From contig NZ_JABCPZ010000059.1 in the NCBI RefSeq assembly GCF_013283785.1, forward strand, positions 1 through 48,267: a stretch of 48,267 nucleotides of DNA, read 5' to 3'. The position numbers were made by a program, and so were the translations under genes. The notes beneath the pieces were generated by a model, which was not told the DNA's origin, searched no databases, and saw nothing but the letters and a program-made list of their open reading frames with translations. This document shows positions 14,563 to 21,172 of the stretch, in pieces; within the stretch, counting starts at the first letter, position 1; every line of letters begins with the position of its first letter. This DNA is from Nonomuraea antri (lineage in GTDB: Bacteria; Actinomycetota; Actinomycetes; Streptosporangiales; Streptosporangiaceae).

Positions 14563-16476
14563 ATGATCAGCGGGCTGTACCAGGGACAGGACGGCGACTC
14601 GCGGCTGGAGCTCAGGGTCGACGTCGACGGCACCCGTCCGACCGGGCGGGTCAGCGGTGACCTGTTCACCGTGGCCGGCGCGACGACCTCGTACGCCGGC
14701 TCGTTCGTGGTCGGCTCCCCCACCGTCCAGGCCGAGGGCGAGCAGGCGCGCATCGAGGGCCGGGGCGTCTTCACGTTCGCCACCCCGGCCAAGGACGTCG
14801 GCATCACGATCACCGGCGGGTCGGGGCGGGCCGAGGTGGCCGGGCGGACGTACGAGGTGGCGTTCGCCTCGCCGTTCTTCCGCAGCGTGCTGCTCGAACA
14901 GGACTCGGTGCTGGGGACCGTGCCGTTCGTCTCGTACGACACGGGCACCCTGCCCGGGCCGACCGGCTCGCCGGCGCGCCCGCTGGACGTGGCGGCGGCG
15001 TGGGCCGAGGCGGGCGTCGAGCTGACCGTGGCCGAGCCGGGCGTGATCCCGGTCGACGGCTCGGGCGCCGACCTGGCCTGGGACGACGCCGAGCTGCACC
15101 ACGCGATGACCCAGCAGTTCAGCAGGTTCGGCGACGCCGTGGCGTGGCGGGTGTGGCTGCTGGTCGCCGACAAGCACGTGGGCGGCTACCGGGGCATCAT
15201 GTTCGACTACAACGACGGCCACCAGCGGCAGGGCGCGGCCGTGTTCTACGACGCGATCAAGGGCGACTCGCCGCAGGCGCAGCGGGCCCAGTTACGCACG
15301 TACGTGCACGAACTCGGGCACGCGTTCAACCTGCTGCACTCCTGGCAGAAGAACCTGGCCAGGCCGCCGCAGCCGCTCGGGCCGCACGGCGGGTTCGGCG
15401 ACCTGTCGTGGATGAACTACGTGCAGAACTACCAGCCGGGCGGCGAGCCCGGCTACTGGGCGGCGTTCCCGTTCCAGTTCACCGAGGCCGAGCTGGTGCA
15501 CCTGCGCCACGGCTTCTACCGCGACGTGGCGATGGGCGCCAACGCGTTCGGCACCGGGGCGGCCGAGATCGAGCCGTTCGAGCAGCCCGTCGAGGACCAC
15601 TCCGGGCTGCGGCTGGAGCTGCGGGCCAAGGAGTCGTTCGCGTTCGGCGAGCCGGTGGTGGTCGAGCTGCGGCTGTCGTGCGCGGGCGAGCCGCGCGTGG
15701 CGCACGGCCACCTGCATCCCGACACCGAGTTCACCCAGGTGTGCATCACCCGTCCAGGCGGCGGGACCGTGCTGTACCGGCCGATGATCAGGCACTGCGT
15801 CGACACCGCGACGTCGGTGCGGCTCGACGCGGGCAACCCGGCCATGTACCGCAGCGCCTACATCGGGCACGGCCGCGACGGTCACTACTTCCAGCAGCCC
15901 GGCGACTATCACGTGCGCGCCCAGTACGTGGCCGCCGACGGCTCGCGCATCGTCTCGCCCGACTGCCTGATCAGGGTCGGCTACCCGGTAACCGGCGACG
16001 ACCACCGGGTCGCCGAGCTGATGCTGGGCGAGGACCAGGGCAAGCTGTTCTCGCTGCTCGGCTCGGACTCGCCGGTGCTGCGCGCGGGCAACGCGGCGCT
16101 CGACGAGCTGATCGACAGGTACGGCACGCACCCGCTGACCACGTACGCCCGCATGGTCAAGGGGCTCAACGCCGAACGCGAGTTCAAGGCGCTGACGCCG
16201 GGCAGCCGGCTGCGGGTCAGGCCGCCCGACCCCAAGCAGGGCATCGAGCAGCTCACGGCGGTGGCCCGCGAGGCCCGCATCGACAACATCACGCTGAACC
16301 TGGTGATGCGCCGCCTGGCCAGGGCCGAGGCCAGGCAGGGCGAGTTGGGACGGGCGAACGCGGTGCTCGACGAGATGGTGGCCGTGTTCGAGTCGAAGGG
16401 ACTGAACCCGATCGTGCTCGCCCAGATCAGGCGGCAGGCCGAGCTGACCAAGGCGGCACTGAGCGCGGAGGCGTGA
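14563..16476 (+). CDS. metzincin-like zinc metallopeptidase, family not recognised
   Basis: The 637-residue protein starts at an ATG with AGGGAG upstream and has no signal peptide. Residues 1-125 are beta-rich (a lipocalin- or beta-sandwich-like region with alternating hydrophobics). The zinc motif HELGHAFNLLH gives ligands His249, His253 and His259 with catalytic Glu250, and LSWMNY with Met284 resembles the Met-turn of metzincins; the family Gly of HExxHxxGxxH is Asn here. Residues about 345-480 look like an Ig-like beta domain (LRLELRAKESFAFGEPVVVELRL), and 500-637 are helical. The gene is monocistronic, and its stop lies in a 27-bp tandem duplication. The motifs are clear; the substrate and site of action are not. 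A cytosolic protease or a protein exported without a signal peptide are both possible. Confidence 0.8.
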   Translation: MISGLYQGQDGDSRLELRVDVDGTRPTGRVSGDLFTVAGATTSYAGSFVVGSPTVQAEGEQARIEGRGVFTFATPAKDVGITITGGSGRAEVAGRTYEVAFASPFFRSVLLEQDSVLGTVPFVSYDTGTLPGPTGSPARPLDVAAAWAEAGVELTVAEPGVIPVDGSGADLAWDDAELHHAMTQQFSRFGDAVAWRVWLLVADKHVGGYRGIMFDYNDGHQRQGAAVFYDAIKGDSPQAQRAQLRTYVHELGHAFNLLHSWQKNLARPPQPLGPHGGFGDLSWMNYVQNYQPGGEPGYWAAFPFQFTEAELVHLRHGFYRDVAMGANAFGTGAAEIEPFEQPVEDHSGLRLELRAKESFAFGEPVVVELRLSCAGEPRVAHGHLHPDTEFTQVCITRPGGGTVLYRPMIRHCVDTATSVRLDAGNPAMYRSAYIGHGRDGHYFQQPGDYHVRAQYVAADGSRIVSPDCLIRVGYPVTGDDHRVAELMLGEDQGKLFSLLGSDSPVLRAGNAALDELIDRYGTHPLTTYARMVKGLNAEREFKALTPGSRLRVRPPDPKQGIEQLTAVAREARIDNITLNLVMRRLARAEARQGELGRANAVLDEMVAVFESKGLNPIVLAQIRRQAELTKAALSAEA

Positions 16477-16512
16477 CGGCGCGTGCTGAGCGCGGAGGCG
16501 TGACAGCGCGCG
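16459..16512. repeat. 27-bp tandem duplication over the metallopeptidase stop codon
   Basis: Copies at 16459-16485 and 16486-16512 match at 25 of 27 bases. Both contain GAGGCGTGAC, so the stop codon region is duplicated. The second copy fills the gap to the convergent gene ending at 16514. Confidence 0.9.
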
Positions 16513-16513
16513 G

Positions 16514-16975
16514 TCAGGTTCTGCGGGCGACCGGGCGGCCCGACACGCAGGTGATCCTCAGCTCCACGTCGTCGCCCTCGTCCGGTTCGAACTCGACCTT
16601 GGCCGTGGTGGCCGGGCCGGGCTCGACGCCGTCCACCGAGTAGCCCTGCGCCGGGCTCCACGAGCGGAGGGTGACGAGATCGCCCGCGCAGGTGGCCACC
16701 ACGGTGCCGCCGGCGCTGCGCAGCAACCGGCCCGCCGCCGACGGCTCCGCACTCGGCCCGTCGGTGGGAGTGGCGGTGGCAGTGGCAGTGGGCGTGGGAG
16801 TGGCGGTAACGGTGACGGTCGCCGTCGCCGACGCCAGGGCGGCGCGGGCCTCCGGCTGGCTGATCACCCGCTGGGACGTGCCGCTCAGCCCGGTGCCGAG
16901 CAGGCCGAGCACCGCCACTCCCGCGCCGGTGGCGGCGATGGCGGTGACGGCCCAGGCCAGCACGAGTCGCTTCAC
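16514..16975 (-). CDS. membrane-anchored or secreted protein with Thr/Pro linker
   Basis: From the GTG at 16975 (GGGGGA ten bases upstream) the product is 153 residues: a short cytosolic VKR, one membrane segment (LVLAWAVTAIAATGAGVAVLGLLG), a low-complexity TVTATPTPTATATATPT linker and an extracellular domain of about 75 residues with two Cys (TCAGDLVTL and ITCVSGRP) that may pair. The domain has the look of a small beta sandwich with an acidic FEPDEGDDVEL strand. I do not recognise it. It diverges from the response-regulator gene and has a TTANC triplet in front of it like that of the PepSY gene, so it is probably part of the same regulon. GTG at 16993 is an alternative start. Confidence 0.75.
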   Translation of the reverse strand: MKRLVLAWAVTAIAATGAGVAVLGLLGTGLSGTSQRVISQPEARAALASATATVTVTATPTPTATATATPTDGPSAEPSAAGRLLRSAGGTVVATCAGDLVTLRSWSPAQGYSVDGVEPGPATTAKVEFEPDEGDDVELRITCVSGRPVARRT

Positions 16976-16998
16976 CGCTCCAGCTTCCCCCACGCCGG

Positions 16999-17027
16999 GC
17001 TAAGACCGGGTTAAGACGACGATAAGG
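16999..17027. promoter_or_regulatory. three 11-bp-phased TTANC repeats between the divergent genes
   Basis: On the plus strand GNTAA occurs three times with TAA at 17001, 17012 and 17023, exactly 11 bp apart; on the minus strand these are TTANC. Direct repeats at 11-bp spacing are the usual binding pattern of OmpR/PhoB-type regulators. The site lies about 45-70 bp upstream of the response regulator and 26-50 bp upstream of the GTG at 16975. The same pattern recurs at 19039-19065. Confidence 0.6.
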
Positions 17028-17054
17028 CGGCCCGCCGCGGCCCCCGCGCCGGGC

Positions 17055-17060
17055 TACGGT
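17055..17060 (+). promoter_or_regulatory. -10 element of the response-regulator gene (probably leaderless)
   Basis: TACGGT fits TANNNT and ends 8 bases before the ATG at 17069. There is no ribosome site, so the transcript probably starts at or next to the ATG. Confidence 0.5.
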
Positions 17061-17068
17061 TTGGGGTA

Positions 17069-17746
17069 ATGGCTGACATCCTGCTCATCGAGGACGACGT
17101 GGCGATCCGCATGGCCCTGACCAGGGGTCTGCGGGAGCTCGGCCATGCCGTCTCCTCCTCCCCCACGGCCATGGACGGGTTGCGGCTCGCCGTCCAGGAT
17201 CGTCCTGACCTGATCGTGCTCGACCTGGGGCTGCCCGACCTCGACGGCGCGGAGCTGCTGCGGATGTTGCGCGCGGTGAGCCGTATCCCGGTGATCGTGG
17301 CGACCGCCCGCGACGGCGACGCCGAGATGGTGCCGGTGCTGGACGCGGGGGCCGACGACTACGTGGTCAAGCCGTACAGCGCGGCGCAGCTCGACGCCAG
17401 GATCAGGGCGGTGCTGCGCAGGACGGGCGGCGCCGCGCCGGAGCCGTTGCAGGTGGGGGCGCTGCGGGTGGATCCGCGCGCCCGCACGGCCACGCTCGAC
17501 GGCGCGCCGCTGGACCTGACGCCGCGCGAGTTCGACGTGTTGCACTACCTGGCCGCGCGTCCCGGCGAGGTCGTCACCAAGCGCGAGCTGCTGACGGAGG
17601 TGTGGCAGCTCCCCTACGGCGGCGCCGACAAGACGGTGGACGTGCACCTGTCGTGGCTGCGCAGGAAGCTCGGCGAGACCGCGGCGGAACCGCGCTACCT
17701 GCACACCGTGCGCGGCGTCGGGGTCAAACTGACGGAGCCCGCGTGA
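17069..17746 (+). CDS. OmpR/PhoB-family response regulator
   Basis: The 225-residue protein has a receiver domain at 1-115 with acidic pocket Glu8-Asp9-Asp10, phosphoacceptor Asp52 in LIVLDLGLPD, the switch Thr in VATARD and Lys in VKPYS. A winged-helix DNA-binding domain follows at 125-225 (LTPREFDVLHYLAARPGEVVTKRELL, then KTVDVHLSWLRRKLG and TVRGVGVKL). It is followed by its sensor kinase across three copies of a 32-bp repeat. The 11-bp-phased TTANC repeats in front of it and in front of the PepSY gene are its likely operators, implying autoregulation. Confidence 0.95.
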   Translation: MADILLIEDDVAIRMALTRGLRELGHAVSSSPTAMDGLRLAVQDRPDLIVLDLGLPDLDGAELLRMLRAVSRIPVIVATARDGDAEMVPVLDAGADDYVVKPYSAAQLDARIRAVLRRTGGAAPEPLQVGALRVDPRARTATLDGAPLDLTPREFDVLHYLAARPGEVVTKRELLTEVWQLPYGGADKTVDVHLSWLRRKLGETAAEPRYLHTVRGVGVKLTEPA

Positions 17747-17754
17747 CCAGGGCG

Positions 17755-17850
17755 GCGACGTGAGACGGTGTTCGGCGCTGCTGGGGGCGACGTGAGACGG
17801 TGGCCGACGCCGCTGGGGGCGGCGTGAGACGGTGGCTGGCGCTGCTGGTG
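17755..17850 (+). repeat. 32-bp tandem triplication over the sensor-kinase start codon
   Basis: Units start at 17755, 17787 and 17819; each contains CGTGAGACGGTG followed by a G/C-rich tail ending GCTGGGG or GCTGGTG. Each unit offers a GTG start for the same first codons, but 32 bp is not a multiple of 3, so only the last GTG (17824) leads directly into the kinase frame; a GTG at 17800 is also in that frame. Confidence 0.92.
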
Positions 17851-19053
17851 GCGGCGACGACCTCGCTGGTGCTGATCGCGCTGCTGGTGCCGATGGCGCT
17901 GCTGATCCGCGCCGTGGCCGAGAACGGCGCGATGAGCCGGGCCACCGCGGCGGCCGAGTCCGTGGCCGTGTCGCCCGATCCGGCGCTGGCCGCGCAGCAG
18001 GCGTCGGGTCCCGTGACGGTCTTCCTGCCCGGCGGGCAGACCGTGGGCGTGCCGGCCCGGCGTTCCGACGCGGTGCGGCTGGCCGCAACGGGCCGCAGCG
18101 TCACGGCCGAGGTCGAGGGCGGCAGGGAGGTCCTGATGTCGGCGCAGTCGCCGCAGGGCACGGCCGTGGTCAGGGTGTTCGTGAGCGAGGCGGAGCTGAC
18201 GCGCGGCGTGGGCGCGGCCTGGCTGGCGCTGCTGCTGCTCGGGCTGGCGCTGGTGGTGCTGGGCATCGTGCTGGCCGACCGGCTGGCGCTGGCCGTCACC
18301 CGGCCGGTGGACGGGCTGGCCAAGGTCTCGCACCGGCTGGCCGGCGGCGACCTGGCGGCCAGGGCCGAGCCAGGCGGTCCGCCCGAGGTCCGTTCCGTGG
18401 CGCTCGCGCTCAACCATCTGGCCGGGCGCATCGGCGACCTGCTCGCGGCCGAGCGCGAGTCTGCGGCCGATCTCTCGCACCGCCTGCGTACGCCGCTGAC
18501 CGGCCTGCGCCTGGACGCCGAGTCGCTGCGTGACCCCGAGGAGGCCGCCAGGCTGGGTGCCAGGGTGGACGACCTGGAACGCGCGGTCAGCGCCGTCATC
18601 ACCGAGGCCCGCCGCCGCACGGCCGAGCGCGGCGCCTGCGACGCGACCGAGGTGGTGCGTGACCGGATCCGCTTCTGGTCGGTACTGGCCGAGGACCAGG
18701 GCAGGCAGGTCGAGGTCGCCCTGCCCGACGGCCCGCTGCCGGTGCGGGTGAGCGCCGCGGACCTGGCCGCCTGTGTCGACGCCCTGCTCGGCAACGTCTT
18801 CGCGCACACCCCGGAGGGGGTGGCCATGTCCGTACGTCTCGCGTCTCACCCGGACGGCGCCCTGCTGACGGTCGCCGACTCCGGGCCCGGGTTCGACCCC
18901 TCGTTGCTCGACCGGGGCACCAGCGGGGCCGGCTCGACCGGTCTCGGGCTCGACATCGCCAGGCGCACGGCCGAGTCCACCGGCGGACGGCTGTCCGTCG
19001 CCGCGCCGCCGGGCGGCGGGGCACGCGTTGACGTGGTGTTAACTGCTCCTTAG
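17824..19053 (+). CDS. sensor histidine kinase
   Basis: Starting at the GTG at 17824, the protein has 409 residues: membrane segment 1 (about 5-28), an extracytoplasmic domain of about 95 residues, membrane segment 2 (about 131-150), HAMP (151-205), HisKA with phosphoacceptor His219 in DLSHRLRTPLTG, and HATPase_c with N box DALLGNVFAHTPEG, G1 DSGPGF and G2 GSTGLGLDIARR. It pairs with the upstream response regulator. The start codon sits in the last of three 32-bp repeats; the GTG at 17800 would add 8 residues (MADAAGGG). The sensed signal is unknown. The downstream PepSY protein with an acidic/histidine tail hints at a metal or envelope signal. Confidence 0.93.
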   Translation: MRRWLALLVAATTSLVLIALLVPMALLIRAVAENGAMSRATAAAESVAVSPDPALAAQQASGPVTVFLPGGQTVGVPARRSDAVRLAATGRSVTAEVEGGREVLMSAQSPQGTAVVRVFVSEAELTRGVGAAWLALLLLGLALVVLGIVLADRLALAVTRPVDGLAKVSHRLAGGDLAARAEPGGPPEVRSVALALNHLAGRIGDLLAAERESAADLSHRLRTPLTGLRLDAESLRDPEEAARLGARVDDLERAVSAVITEARRRTAERGACDATEVVRDRIRFWSVLAEDQGRQVEVALPDGPLPVRVSAADLAACVDALLGNVFAHTPEGVAMSVRLASHPDGALLTVADSGPGFDPSLLDRGTSGAGSTGLGLDIARRTAESTGGRLSVAAPPGGGARVDVVLTAP

Positions 19054-19065
19054 CGTGCGATTACC
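19039..19065 (+). promoter_or_regulatory. three 11-bp-phased TTANC repeats before the PepSY gene
   Basis: TTAAC (19039), TTAGC (19050) and TTACC (19061) lie exactly 11 bp apart, the last 29 bp before the ATG at 19090. Both spacing and consensus match the site at 16999-17027. A -10-like TACCAT (19062-19067) overlaps the last repeat. Confidence 0.6.
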
Positions 19066-19089
19066 ATCATTCGCGGTTTCTTTGCAGAC

Positions 19090-19437
19090 ATGAGAATCAA
19101 CAAGAAGTTCCTGGCCGCCGGTGCCGGCGCCGTCGTCCTGGTCGCGGGCGGAGGGGCCGCCTACGCCGCCACCGCCGCCCCGGCCCCCGCGCCGAAGGTC
19201 ACCGCGGAGCAGGCCATCGAGATCGCGCACCGGGAGGTCCCCGGGGCCTGGGTGCGCGGGGTCGAGCACGACCGCCGCGGCACCCGGCCGGACGTGTGGG
19301 AGGTCGAGCTGGTCAAGTCCGGCACGGAGCACGAGCTGGACATCGACTCCGCCAGCGGCAAGCTGCTCGACCACGACCAGCACGCCGACGACGACGACAA
19401 GCACGACGGCAAGCACGACGACCACGACGACGACTGA
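19090..19437 (+). CDS. secreted PepSY-domain protein with Asp/His-rich tail
   Basis: The 115-residue protein has a Sec signal (MRINKKFLAAGAGAVVLVAGGGAAYA) and one PepSY domain at about 36-93 (VTAEQAIEIAHREVPGAWV, then VWEVELVKSGTEHELDIDS). The tail (94-115) is composed almost wholly of Asp, His and Lys. PepSY domains are thought to inhibit proteases or to act as extracellular accessory modules; Asp/His tails often bind divalent metals. The gene sits 36 bp after a two-component system and has its own TTANC repeats, so it is probably an output of that system. A perfect hairpin ends it. Confidence 0.88.
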   Translation: MRINKKFLAAGAGAVVLVAGGGAAYAATAAPAPAPKVTAEQAIEIAHREVPGAWVRGVEHDRRGTRPDVWEVELVKSGTEHELDIDSASGKLLDHDQHADDDDKHDGKHDDHDDD

Positions 19438-19457
19438 CCGACCCTCCGGGGGGACGC

Positions 19458-19487
19458 CCTGCCGTCCGGCGCGCGCCGGACGGCAGG
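19458..19487. terminator. bidirectional hairpin between convergent genes
   Basis: CCTGCCGTCCGGC and its complement flank a GCGC loop, a perfect 13-bp stem. It lies between the PepSY stop (19437) and the stop of the RTX-like gene (19523), so it can serve both. Confidence 0.85.
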
Positions 19488-19522
19488 AGGAGCGGCCAGA
19501 ACGCAGAGAACAGCAGGGCCGG

Positions 19523-20308
19523 TCAGAACTGCCGGTCGGTCTCGCAGCTGAACGGCGTGGGGTCGAGCGGGGCCTTGTCCCTGATGACCTCGTCGACGCC
19601 CAGGCCGCAGTTCAGCTCGGTGTCCTTGGCCAGGTCCTTGGCCAGGAGCTGGTCGTTGCCGCCCAGGCCGATGAGCCTGTCACCGGCGCCGCCGGCGTCG
19701 TCGATCACGTTCCTGCCCGAGTTGCCCACCAGCACGTCGCCGCCGAGCGTGGTGCCGACGATGTTCTCCACGTCGCCGCCGACGTTGTCGGCGTCGATGT
19801 TGCGGCCGTCGTTGGCGACGCCGTCCAGGCTGACCCGCACCGACAGCTCGCTGCTCTTGTACGACATCGTGTCGGTCCCGGTGCCGCCTAGCCAGGTGAT
19901 CGCGCGCGGGGCGTTCTGCTTGGTGCTGCCGATGAGCGTGTCGTTGCCGTCGCCGCCGTTGACCTTGCCGGGGAAGTTGACGCCGACGCTGAAGGAGTCG
20001 TTCATGTCGCCGAGGTCGGCCTCGAACTGCGTGGCGGTGGTGCCGCAGGTGATGGCGCGCGGGCTGAGCCGCTGGCAGTCGCCGGTGAAGTTGAGCGGCT
20101 CGGTGTCGAAGACGGTGATGAGGCCGTTGAAGACGGTGAGCGAAGCGCTGTTGATCCCGCCGACGCCGGCGGTGTAGGTGATCTTCCCGTTCGTCAGGTC
20201 GACGGTGCCGGGTGAGGCCGCGTGACCGGGTCCGGCCGATAGGCCGAGCACCGCGGCGGAGGCCGCTGTCAGGAGCGTCAGTCGGGTAAGCTGCTTAGCG
20301 GAACGCAT
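19523..20308 (-). CDS. secreted RTX-like (hemolysin-type Ca-binding repeat) protein
   Basis: From the ATG at 20308 (AAGGAC eight bases upstream) the protein has 261 residues. A signal peptide (MRSAKQLTRLTLLTAASAAVLG...GHAA) is followed by beta-rich sequence with nonapeptide-like repeats: GGDGNDTLIG, DADNVGGDVENIVG, GGDVLVGNSGRNVIDDAGGAGDRLIGLGGNDQLLAKD. GGxGxDxLxG units bind calcium in RTX parallel beta-rolls, and bacterial members are secreted. Four Cys residues (GDCQRLS, ITCGTT, LNCGLG, FSCETD) could form two disulfides. No type I secretion genes are nearby, and the N-terminal signal suggests Sec export. Its function is unknown. Confidence 0.85.
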   Translation of the reverse strand: MRSAKQLTRLTLLTAASAAVLGLSAGPGHAASPGTVDLTNGKITYTAGVGGINSASLTVFNGLITVFDTEPLNFTGDCQRLSPRAITCGTTATQFEADLGDMNDSFSVGVNFPGKVNGGDGNDTLIGSTKQNAPRAITWLGGTGTDTMSYKSSELSVRVSLDGVANDGRNIDADNVGGDVENIVGTTLGGDVLVGNSGRNVIDDAGGAGDRLIGLGGNDQLLAKDLAKDTELNCGLGVDEVIRDKAPLDPTPFSCETDRQF

Positions 20309-20424
20309 GATCTGTGTCCTTGACCTTGAAATGGTTCCCGGCGCGCGCTTGTGGCCCGCACCGGCTTGCACACAGATAAAACCGCCATCTTGCTCAATTA
20401 ACCGTGCCAAAAGACACATAAGAG

Positions 20425-20452
20425 CACTTATGCGTCAAAGGACGCATAAGTG
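20425..20452 (-). terminator. hairpin after the HNH gene
   Basis: CACTTATGCGTC and GACGCATAAGTG form a perfect 12-bp stem with an AAAG loop, 11 bases after the stop of the HNH gene, with a T-rich stretch ending in TTTT beyond it in the direction of transcription. Confidence 0.8.
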
Positions 20453-20462
20453 GAAATTTCTC

Positions 20463-21140
20463 CTAGCACGCGTCGAGAATGGTCTCCATCGCGCTCTTCT
20501 CCGCCGCGGTGACCCAGAGCTCGTATTTCGCCTTCACGTCGATCTGCCTGCTGATGTAGGCGCACCGGTACGCCTTGCGCGGCGGCAGCCAGGTGGCGGC
20601 GTCGGCGTCGCTCTTCTGGTTGTTCAGCGGCCCGTCCACGGCCAGCAGGTTCAGCGGGTCGTTGGCGAACTCCTTGCGCTTGGTCTCGCTCCACCGCTGG
20701 GCGCCCTTCTGCCAGGCGTCCGACAGCGGGATCAGGTGGTCGATCTGGACGTCCATGCTGGTGTCCTGGCCACGCTTGAAGTCGATCGTCTTGCCGCCGT
20801 ACGGGTCGCGCAGCGTGCCGGTCAGCACGATGCAGTCGTGGGTGCCCGGCTTGAACGTCTCGTCCTCCAGGTCCCGCTTGAGTATGTCGTTACGGGTGTC
20901 GCAGCCGTTGCGATCGACGTCGGCCCAGGCCGGGCCGAACTCGTCGCGGTCGAAGCCGGTCTTCGGCGCGCGGCCCTTGACCGCCAGGTCGGCCAGCTTC
21001 TTGCGGGCGTCCGCGACCTCGCCCTTGTCGGCCTTACCTCCTCCCGCGGTGTCCGGGCCGGCGGACTGCACGTCCAGACCAGCACAGCCGGTGAGCATCA
21101 CCGCCGTCGACAAACCTGCCAAGAACGCCCGAACACGCAC
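20463..21140 (-). CDS. HNH-family (DUF1524-like) nuclease lipoprotein
   Basis: The 225-residue protein has lipobox LTGC (Cys19), so it should be anchored outside the membrane. The nuclease region reads VQIDHLIPLSDAW (Asp134, His135), then FANDPLNLLAVDGPLNNQKSD (Asn164, Asn173, Asn174, Lys176), the DUF1524/GmrSD-type HNH signature, followed by CAYISRQIDVKAKYELWV. Secreted HNH proteins of this kind are common in actinobacteria and are thought to degrade extracellular nucleic acid. The GTG at 21140 gives a proper signal peptide. It follows the sox operon by 32 bp on the same strand and could be read through from it, but the functions seem unrelated. Confidence 0.87.
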   Translation of the reverse strand: MRVRAFLAGLSTAVMLTGCAGLDVQSAGPDTAGGGKADKGEVADARKKLADLAVKGRAPKTGFDRDEFGPAWADVDRNGCDTRNDILKRDLEDETFKPGTHDCIVLTGTLRDPYGGKTIDFKRGQDTSMDVQIDHLIPLSDAWQKGAQRWSETKRKEFANDPLNLLAVDGPLNNQKSDADAATWLPPRKAYRCAYISRQIDVKAKYELWVTAAEKSAMETILDAC

Positions 21141-21172
21141 CCCGAACCCCCAGACTCCTGATTTCGTAAAGT

